A DNA stretch of 64,000 nt from positions 248,001 to 312,000 of the forward strand of contig NZ_JAHKSH010000003.1 in the NCBI RefSeq assembly GCF_019720895.1. The letters run 5' to 3'. A program made the translations under genes and the position numbers. Positions within the stretch are counted from its first letter, which is position 1. Each line of letters opens with the position of its first letter. The notes under the pieces were generated by a model. The model ran no database searches, was not told where the DNA came from, and worked only from the letters and a program-made list of their open reading frames with translations. Origin of the DNA: Microbacterium salitolerans. GTDB taxonomy: Bacteria > Actinomycetota > Actinomycetes > Actinomycetales > Microbacteriaceae. Below are positions 53,601 through 60,400 of the stretch, piece after piece.

Positions 53601-55001
53601 GCGATGCGGGTCCTGCTTGCGCAGCTCGTCGAGCGGCTCGCTCCGAGCGACGCGCACCTGTACGTGTGCGACTTCGGAAACGGAGCGCTCCTGCCGCTCG
53701 CCGACGCCCCGCACTGCGGCGCGGTGGTGACGCAGCTCGACGGCGAGCGCCTGCCGCGACTCATGCAGCGGCTGCTGGAGGACCTCGCCCACCGTCAGTC
53801 CGTGATGTCGGCGGCCGGTGTCGGCAACATCCGCGAGCAGCGCCGTTCCGCCACACCCGGCGATGCGCTGCCGTACGCGGTCGTCGCAGTCGACGGGTGG
53901 GAGCGCATGCTCTCGACTCTCAACCCGGACCAGCTCATCACGTTCCGAGACCAGTTCATGCGGGTTCTCCGCGAGGGACCGGCCGTCGGCGTGCGCGTCA
54001 TCGTGACCGGCGACCGCGGGATCGTCGGCGACAAGATCGCGACGTTCATCGACACCCAGTACGTGCTGCCGGTGCGCGACACGTCGGACTACCGCACGGC
54101 CGGCATCCACGCGAAGGACGTGCCGCAGAACCTGCCGCCCGGGCGGATCCTCTTCGGTGTCGACGCGAAGGAGGCACAGGCCGCGATTCTCGGACGGGAC
54201 GCGAGCGGCGAGGCGCAGACGGCCGCGCTGCGGCGGGTCGTCGAGGACGTGCTGGACGACTTCGACCGACAGGTCGCGGACGCGGGCGGTCGGCGACCGG
54301 AGCCCGTGCCGTTCCGGGTGGATCCGCTGCCGAAGTTCCTCGCGATGAGCGCCGCCCGTGAGCTGCCCGCGGCACCGGGAGTCACGGCGGACGGTCTCGT
54401 GGTGGCCGTCGGCGGCGACACGCTCTCGCGGTTCACGATCGACTGGCCGCTCGATGGCGGGTTCATCGTCTCCGGAGGCCGGCAGACGGGTCGCTCGTCG
54501 ACGCTCGCCGCCCTGCTCGAGCAGCTCGTCGCGCGTGAGATGCCGGTGATGGTGGTCGCGCTGCGGCCGTCGATCCTCACGGAGAGGGCGCGCGCCGCCG
54601 GCGTGCGCGTTCTCGGGTCGGGCGAGGTCTCCTGGGGTCCGATGGAGCTCGATCCTGCGCTTCCCGACGCCGACGGGCAGAAGCTCACCGTCATCGTCGA
54701 CGACGTCGAGCAGCTGAAGAACTCGCCGCTCGACGCGTCGCTCGCCTCTCTGAAGGATCGCGCGCAGTTCATGTGCGCCGTCGACATCGAGGCGACGTCG
54801 TCGCTCTTCGGCGGGCCGTTCGCCGAGGCCAAGCGCGCCCGTCGCGCGATCGTGCTGCGGCCAGGGGCGGCGCTCCACGGCACGCAGCTCACCGGGACGC
54901 CGATCCCCAAGTTCATGATCACCGCGACCCCTGCGGGCGGCGGCGTCTTCACGACCGCGCAGGGGTGGCTGCAGGTGCGGGTCCCCGACCTGCGCGAATG
55001 A
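50667..55001 (+). CDS. type VII secretion FtsK/SpoIIIE ATPase (EssC/EccC-like) with N-terminal FHA region
   Basis: This 1444-residue motor drives export of WXG100-type substrates. Residues 1-80 look like a small FHA- or ubiquitin-like domain and 83-180 like an FHA domain (VRIEIIGGPFAGTTVPVRRG). Two membrane helices lie at about 223-265. Three FtsK-type domains follow. The first is intact: Walker A GTTGSGKS at 635-642 and Walker B LMLVIDEF with Asp745-Glu746. The second and third have degenerate P-loops, GGALSGRTS at 970 and GGRQTGRSS at 1270, with Arg where Lys is expected. FHA-TM-TM-ATPase3 in one chain is the Firmicutes EssC plan rather than the mycobacterial EccC plan. No EccB, EccD, EccE or MycP gene is in the window. 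Confidence 0.93.
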   Translation: MSVRVTLADPSGDDDRSWLLDVDEATTLGEVAESLDVDPGALAPQSEPDVALVHSGLLSGTVIPPRDAPEPEPGTVRIEIIGGPFAGTTVPVRRGHELTLGSGGAADIQIADPSLEPVHLGIQITAGEPSSPLLAVVAPAADAQVRVNDTVIADPERIVPADIVQVGGVVLRIGIAPVPDADLTDTVGGRGFNRPSRIMPQKPRPMIALPGDKPDDQEGSPLPWLSAVIPVVLGVTMAVVFERPIMLMMAAASPIMVIGSFLTQRKLAKKKGIKTEKQWIDEINRAADRIRELVKRQRLDAWYRLPDPVVIRDIARRPLSRLWERRRSDADAATLRVGVSEIALDVDFEGGGGDRGVDRRVGVAPAPVGMDLRQGVAGIAGPSDAVRALARSVVTSFATLRSPREAELIVLCDDGSDREWEWVSWLPHVHMADSIPAMIGNDDDTRRERLREIGIALDLRMRMAGQRGYTPPTEVLVVVDGARRLRMLPGMVPLLEHGPAHGIHVLALDSQRARLPEEAKNVVVIDEDDASLATLETPSTYYSSVLIDGTSVPQAERIARSLCSIQHVSGVGDEALLPTSVRMVDLLGIDLDDPSPVVRRWTAQPRNTYVVVGANADGEFAVDISRDGPHALVAGTTGSGKSEFLQALVVGLAMANRPDALNFVLIDYKGGSAFADCERLPHTVGMVTNLDARETERALASLDAELKRREQVLRDMGAKDLDSAWARDPEGAARHGLARLMLVIDEFAELKTELPAFIDGLVRIARVGRSLGVNLVLATQRPSGVITPEMQSNINLRVALRVTDRSDSNDIIGTAEAALIGPSTPGRGYVRAGSSSSPEAFQTARVAGIRPGAKRDVKVLPPKAPLEWDLLGFPPRFPAAQKQAENRDHDDTDLRSLVDVITAATRELAIEKNPSPWLMPLPATLPLARFDAERRDDGELVLGLEDVPADQAQRTLTWSLHTGSHVMFMGGALSGRTSAMRVLLAQLVERLAPSDAHLYVCDFGNGALLPLADAPHCGAVVTQLDGERLPRLMQRLLEDLAHRQSVMSAAGVGNIREQRRSATPGDALPYAVVAVDGWERMLSTLNPDQLITFRDQFMRVLREGPAVGVRVIVTGDRGIVGDKIATFIDTQYVLPVRDTSDYRTAGIHAKDVPQNLPPGRILFGVDAKEAQAAILGRDASGEAQTAALRRVVEDVLDDFDRQVADAGGRRPEPVPFRVDPLPKFLAMSAARELPAAPGVTADGLVVAVGGDTLSRFTIDWPLDGGFIVSGGRQTGRSSTLAALLEQLVAREMPVMVVALRPSILTERARAAGVRVLGSGEVSWGPMELDPALPDADGQKLTVIVDDVEQLKNSPLDASLASLKDRAQFMCAVDIEATSSLFGGPFAEAKRARRAIVLRPGAALHGTQLTGTPIPKFMITATPAGGGVFTTAQGWLQVRVPDLRE

Positions 55002-55026
55002 CCCGTCCCACAGCGAGGAGAACATC

Positions 55027-55602
55027 GTGGCCTCTGCGCGCTGCGTCCACTGCGGCACCACTCTCGAGCCGAACACCATGTACTGCTTCGGCTGCGGGCA
55101 GCTGGTCGGCGCGCGCGTCGACGCGGAGCGCGTGGACGAGGGCTGGATCCCGCGGGAGCGACGTCCGGCGCGCGAGCGCGATCCGGAGCCGGCCCGAGAG
55201 GCGGCGCCCGCGCCGGCGCCTGCCACGTCGGCGGAGCCGGAGCGGCGTCGCCGGTCGACGCGCGCGTGGAGCGAGCGGGTGGCCCTGCGGTTCTCGACGG
55301 GCGAGGAGGTCGTGGTCGGCGGCAGCGCCGTGATCGGCCGCCGCCCGGAGCAGGCCGCCGCGAACATGGGGGCGCAGGCGATCGAGATCGAGGACACGAC
55401 GCGCTCTGTCTCGCGCGTCCACCTCTACCTGTCGCTCGAGGGCGGGCGTCTCCGGATCGGCGATGCGGGATCCAGCAACGGATCCGCCATCGAACGCGGC
55501 GAACGGATGATCTCGCTCGAGGCGGGCGGCGATCATGTCGACGTGGTGCCCGGCGACAGCATCTGGGTCGGGGACGTCCATGTGGAGGCCTCGCGCGTGT
55601 GA
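55027..55602 (+). CDS. zinc-ribbon and FHA-domain protein of the type VII locus
   Basis: The GTG start gives 191 residues. An N-terminal zinc ribbon (CVHCGTTLEP, CFGCGQL) is followed by a charged Pro/Arg linker (35-80) and an FHA domain (about 85-190) with GRRPE, VSRVHLYLSLEGGRL and GSSNGSAIERG, the conserved phosphothreonine-binding residues. No membrane segment is seen, so it is a cytosolic adaptor. It lies 25 nt after the ATPase gene and may link the ATPase to phosphorylated partners. Confidence 0.85.
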   Translation: MASARCVHCGTTLEPNTMYCFGCGQLVGARVDAERVDEGWIPRERRPARERDPEPAREAAPAPAPATSAEPERRRRSTRAWSERVALRFSTGEEVVVGGSAVIGRRPEQAAANMGAQAIEIEDTTRSVSRVHLYLSLEGGRLRIGDAGSSNGSAIERGERMISLEAGGDHVDVVPGDSIWVGDVHVEASRV

Positions 55603-55610
55603 CGTGTGAG

Positions 55611-55634
55611 GGGGTGGGCAGTTCTGCCCATCCC
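55611..55634 (+). terminator. 11-bp stem-loop between the FHA and first WXG100 genes
   Basis: GGGGTGGGCAG pairs with CTGCCCATCCC through one G-U pair around TT. It could partly separate machinery genes from the substrate genes. Confidence 0.6.
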
Positions 55635-55702
55635 GTCTCCTGAGCGTTCGGGCTACGGTGAGAATACGCCTCACCAGACACCACACCTACAGGGGGACAC
55701 AC

Positions 55703-55996
55703 ATGGCCGACATCAAGGTCACTTCGGATTCGCTCGCCAGCGTCGCGGGCCAGCTGTCGAGCGGATCGCAGTCGATCGAGTCGCAGCTCAGCAACCTCAA
55801 GTCGCTCGTCGAGGGCCTCATCGCCGGCGACTGGAACGGCCAGGCCTCGCAGAGCTTCAACGAGCTGTACAGCCAGTGGGACCAGGCGGGCATCCAGCTG
55901 AAGGAGTCGCTGCAGGGCATCAGCGATCTGCTCAACCAGGCGGCTCTGTCCTACGAAGACAGCGAGACCGCGATCGCGAGCACGTTCCAGGGCTGA
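55703..55996 (+). CDS. WXG100-family secretion substrate (EsxA-like)
   Basis: The 97-residue all-helical protein has the central turn AGDWNGQAS (Trp-X-Gly) and C-terminal ALSYEDSETAIASTF, including YxxxD/E-like spacing used as a type VII export signal. It would form a helical hairpin dimer and be exported by the ATPase encoded upstream. It lies between two stem-loops, so it may be expressed more strongly than its neighbours. Confidence 0.92.
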   Translation: MADIKVTSDSLASVAGQLSSGSQSIESQLSNLKSLVEGLIAGDWNGQASQSFNELYSQWDQAGIQLKESLQGISDLLNQAALSYEDSETAIASTFQG

Positions 55997-56006
55997 GTGC
56001 CCCTTC

Positions 56007-56036
56007 GGTCGGCGGCGCGGTGACGCGCCGCCGACC
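56007..56036 (+). terminator. 13-bp stem-loop after the first WXG100 gene
   Basis: Perfect 13-nt arms surround a GTGA loop, 10 nt after the stop codon. It probably gives partial termination, enriching the short WXG100 transcript. Confidence 0.7.
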
Positions 56037-56062
56037 CGGTTCGTCGGCAGGAGGGGGATCCC

Positions 56063-57076
56063 ATGGTGCAGTTCCGCGTGCGCGCGACCTCGCTCAACGA
56101 GGTCGCGGGTCTGCTCGGCAACGTGCTCGCGACGTTCGACGGCAACGTCGCGGCGGTCGATTCGACCGTGCGCAGCACGCTGTCGACGTGGAAGGGCGAT
56201 GACGCGACCGAGCTCGAGGCGAACTGGCAGTCCTTCGTGACGCTCTCCGAGACCGTGCGGATGTCCCTCACGAATCTTCAGACCGGGCTCATCGGCGCCA
56301 GCCAGGGGTACACGACGACCGAGGGCGGCGTGCGTCAGTCCATGGCGCAGACGACCCCGAGCGTGCAGGCGCTGCGCAAGCACGCCGTGAAGTTCGAGGA
56401 GGGCGTCGCGACGGGCGAGGCCCGCGCCGAGGACATGGCCGAGTTCTTCGGTCGCGACTACGCGGGCGACGGCGAGACCGAGAAGTTCGGCGGCGGCGCG
56501 GTGCGCGGCCCCGGCGGCCGATACACCGGCGGGGGCGCCGGGGACACCGACGGCGACGGCGACGACGACTCGATCGGCACCGGACCGTTCCTCTCGAACG
56601 AGTCGATCGAGGAGCTCGGTGACGCGACCGAGTCCGAGGAAGCCGGCTTCGTGCACGACGACGAGGGACGCATCGAGCAGTCGCCCGACGCCGAAGGCGG
56701 AGCCCCGCCCGAGGCCGAGGCTCCGGAGGCAGAGGACGGCCCGCAGACCGACGCGGACGCCCCGCAGGCCGAGGTGCCGGGTGACGGCGAGAGCCCGCAG
56801 GTCGAGGCGGATGTCCCGGAGGCCGAGGTGTCCGACGGCGCAGACCTCCCGCACGTGGAGGCGGATGTTCCGGAGGCGGATCTCGGCCTCGACAGCGGCT
56901 TCCTCGAGGGCGACCTCTCGGGAGAGGGTGTCGATGCCGACCTGCCGGAGTTCGAGAACGGCCTGCTGGCCGGTCCCGACGTGAGCCTCGACGCGGACGT
57001 CCCGTCGGTCGACGGCGGAGCGGATGGGATGCCGCACCTGGACGCGCACGACGCGTCGATCGAGGCCGATGACTGA
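56063..57076 (+). CDS. WXG100-like protein with long acidic, proline-containing tail
   Basis: The first ~100 of 337 residues are WXG100-like, with the turn STWKGDDATELEANW near residue 47 and helices on both sides. From about residue 140 the chain becomes Gly/Asp-rich, then a low-complexity tail of repeated PEAE/VEADVPEAE units rich in Asp, Glu, Pro and Ala. Such a tail has no enzymatic motif and could bind metal, wall polymers or the basic surface of partners. It is encoded between two classical WXG100 genes just before the effector, so it may be a chaperone or co-secreted partner. Confidence 0.8.
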   Translation: MVQFRVRATSLNEVAGLLGNVLATFDGNVAAVDSTVRSTLSTWKGDDATELEANWQSFVTLSETVRMSLTNLQTGLIGASQGYTTTEGGVRQSMAQTTPSVQALRKHAVKFEEGVATGEARAEDMAEFFGRDYAGDGETEKFGGGAVRGPGGRYTGGGAGDTDGDGDDDSIGTGPFLSNESIEELGDATESEEAGFVHDDEGRIEQSPDAEGGAPPEAEAPEAEDGPQTDADAPQAEVPGDGESPQVEADVPEAEVSDGADLPHVEADVPEADLGLDSGFLEGDLSGEGVDADLPEFENGLLAGPDVSLDADVPSVDGGADGMPHLDAHDASIEADD

Positions 57077-57114
57077 CCTCCGCGCCGACAGGTGAGGGAG
57101 ATGAGGGGGAGAAC

Positions 57115-57423
57115 GTGGGAGACCAGTACGCCGACACGACGGATCTGAACGCACTCGTGCAGACGCTCACAGAGCTCGTCTCGTACTGCGAGGCGCTCAA
57201 GTCGGGCGCCTCCGGATTCGCATACATGCTGCCGAATGACTGGCAGGGTCCCGCGATGTCGGCGTTCCTCGGATCCTTCAACGCCTGGGCCCTCGGTGCC
57301 GAGGCGATGCAGCAGCAGGCCGAGGCGCTCAAGCAGCAGGCCGAGGCCGCACACAAGGCGTACGACGGAGCGATCAGCGACATGGACACGTACTGGAACT
57401 CGCTCGAGAGCAACCTGGGCTGA
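57115..57423 (+). CDS. WXG100-family protein
   Basis: The GTG start follows GAGGGGGAG and gives 102 residues. The helical hairpin turn is NDWQGPAMS, and the C-terminal helix has KAYDGAISDMDTYW. It is encoded 6 nt before the effector gene, the usual position of a dedicated WXG100 partner that targets a large effector to the secretion machine. Confidence 0.9.
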   Translation: MGDQYADTTDLNALVQTLTELVSYCEALKSGASGFAYMLPNDWQGPAMSAFLGSFNAWALGAEAMQQQAEALKQQAEAAHKAYDGAISDMDTYWNSLESNLG

Positions 57424-57429
57424 GGCGTC

Positions 57430-60400
57430 ATGGGAACTGAAGTCAAGATCACCGCGAGCACGATCCAGTCGGATGCCGCGACCTTCCGCCTCGCGGCGAT
57501 GGACATCGAGGGCGCGATCAGCACCCTGCAGGGCGTTCTGAGCGCCAACTCGGGCATGGCGGGCGACGACAACGCCGCCGAGGAGTTCGCCCAGGGCGAG
57601 GACGGCTACGACGCCTCGGCAGCGGGCCTGCTCACCTCCGCGCAGTCTGTGGCAAACGGATTCTGGGTCTACGCCGCCGCGCTCGAGAACACGGCGAGCA
57701 CGTACGACGCCGCGCAGAAGCCCGGTGCCGGCGAGCAGCCGAACGTGACCAAGACCGAGGCGACCCAGGTGCAGGATCCGCCGGACAAGACCGTCTCCTC
57801 AGCGCTCGGTCCGGGGCTCCCTGGCCTGCTCGGCGAGATGCAGGAGGTCGTCGAGTGGGGCCTCCAGCAGATCGGCGTCGTCATCCCGACGGGCGACGAG
57901 GACAAGCTGAGCGCCGCGGCGACGGGCTGGGAGACCTTCTCGAGCGGGCTCGGCGACGCGTGCCGACGCTCGTCGGGCGGCCTGGCGTGGGTCGGCGGCA
58001 TGGTGATCCCGCAGGCGAGCAGCGTCGAGGCGTCGCGCACGGGGCTCAACAGGTCTCTGACCGACCTGCAGGGATACTCCGACAACATGGTCACGTGGGT
58101 GAACGACTACGTCGACGAGCTCCACATCATGCGCGAGCAGCTGAAGGACTTCCTCCAGCAGATGGCGATCGAGCTCGCGGCCGACCTCGCGATCACCGCG
58201 CTCCTCAGCGTCTTCACCTTCGGGCTCGGAGCGATCGCCGGATCCGCCAAGGCCGCGGCCACGGTCGTCAAGTGGTGCAAGCGCATCAAGGAGATCATCG
58301 ACAAGCTCAAGAACTTCCTGCGCGGGCTGCGCGGACTCGGCGGAGTGTCGGCGCGTGCGGCCGTAGCCGCGGGCAAGGAGGGCCTGCAGGCGGCCGCGGC
58401 GAGTGCGTTCTCGACCTCGGTCATGAATGCGATGCACGGCGACAGCGACTCGGCTGGCGATCGCGCCTACGAGGAGCAGTCTGTGTCGGAGGTGGCCGGC
58501 CTCGCCTTCATCGGCGGCGCCGCCGCATCGCCCGTCAACCGGGTCGTCGGCGGCTCGCCGGACGCGAGGGGCTTCCGCGCCGGCGCCCGACAGTACGCGG
58601 GCGATGTCGCCGGTGGCGGCGTCGATGGTCTCGCGCAGGGAGGCGCGTTGTATGCCGCCGACCCGAGCAACGGCTTCGATCCGCTCAGCGCTGCGGTGGG
58701 CGGATCCATCATGGGCGGCATCATGGGGCCGATCGGTCGGGGCGGCGAGCGCCTGATGCCGTCGAGGCCCAAGCGTCCCGCCGGGGACAGGCCGAACCTC
58801 GACACCGACGGTCCAGACACCGGCGGCGGATCCACCTCTCCCGCCGCCAACGTCGGCGGCAGCGGCACGTCCGCTCCCGACACGCAGAACACCGCTCCGC
58901 AGCCGGGCGGCGGCGGAGCGACGCCCGCGCCGCAGGGCGGAGCAGGTGGCACCGGATCGAACGGCTACGACGGTCCTCAGCCCGGGGCCGGCGGCAGCGG
59001 CGCGGGCGGCGGCCAGGCGGGCGGCGGCGCCGGCTCGAACGGCTACGACGGTCCGCAGCCGGGCGGCGGCGGCGACGCCGGGGGACAGCCAGGAGACGGC
59101 GGCGGCATCGACGTGCCGAGCGATGCGCCCGATGCGCCCGACAGCCTGCCCGGTGACGGCCCCGGCGACGCCGGCGCGCCGGACACGGGATCGACGCCGG
59201 ATGGTGCGACGCCGGACGCGCCGACGACGCCGGATGGTGCGACGCTGGATGGTGCGACGCCTGATGCGCCGACGACGCCGGATGGTGCGACGCCTGATGC
59301 GCCGACGACGCCGGATGGTGCGACGCCTGATGCGCCGACGACGCCGGATGGTGCGACGCCTGATGCGCCGACGACGCCCGATGGCGCGACGCCGGATGGG
59401 GCGACGCCAGACGCGCCGACGACACCGGATGGTGCGACGCCTGACGCGCCGACGACGCCCGACGGCGCCACTCCGGACGCACCGACCTCCTCCGACGGTC
59501 AGACGCCGGATGCGCCGGCGACGCCGGACTCGGGAACGACACCGGACGCCCCGACCGCACCCGACGGCGCGGCACCCGATGCCTCGACAACGCCGGAGGG
59601 CGCGGCTCCCGCGTCACCGGCAGCGCCGGATGGCGGCGCCCCGGACGCCGGATCGATCGTCGACGGCATCGACGCGATCGACTCGTCGGTGCCGCAGGCG
59701 GCAGCAGCCGATGGTGTCGCCTCCGACGTGGCGGCCGACGCCGCGCAGCTCACCGAGGCCGAGACGGACGCCGGCTCGACGCCCGAGCACGGAGCTCCCA
59801 CTCCAGTGGGCCGCCCGACGCCTGCAGACGCGCCTGTCGACGCCGGCGCTCCTGACGCCGGCGCGACACCGGACGGCGCGCCCGCTGCGGACGCCGGCTC
59901 GACGCCCGAGGGTGCACAGCCCGACGCGGCCTCGCCCGAGGGGGCGGCCGACGCCGACGGTGCCCCGACCGACGGTGTGACGCCCGAGGACGCCGCTGCC
60001 GGCGCCGCGGGTGCGGCCGCCGTGGCGGGAGCCGTCGCGGCGCCCCGCCTCTCGCCGGGCCTCGGCCGCGGAGCCGCGATGCCGGGCGGCCCGCACGCCG
60101 GTCCGCCGGCCACGGACGGCGGATCGACGCCGAACGATGGCAAGCCGACCGACCCGCTCATCGACTCGCCGGATCAGTTCGGAGACGGCTGGCAGCGTGC
60201 CGAGAGCCCGCTCGACGCCGATCCCATCGACCCGGATTACGGTGACAAGCGCCAGGAAGGCGAGAGCGGCGAGTTCCACGCGGAGTACCAGAGCCATCCC
60301 GGCGCAGACGCGCTTCAGCCCGAGGTGCGGGACCTCATCGCGGATCCGGATGCGCCATACGGTCGTGATGCTGATGGTGAACCGCTCACCAAGGACGGGT

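Noticed and set aside
50292-55397. Very long minus-strand open frame (1701 codons) opposite the secretion ATPase
   Set aside because: It is Arg/His-rich and lacks any family motif; the plus-strand frame has complete FHA and FtsK domains. Long antisense frames are expected at this GC content.
59043-59471. Minus-strand frame encoding repeated SGVVGASGVAP units
   Set aside because: It is the antisense shadow of the repetitive effector linker, with no ribosome site or independent support.
59196-59500. CRISPR array
   Set aside because: Units are contiguous coding repeats with no unique spacers and no cas genes.
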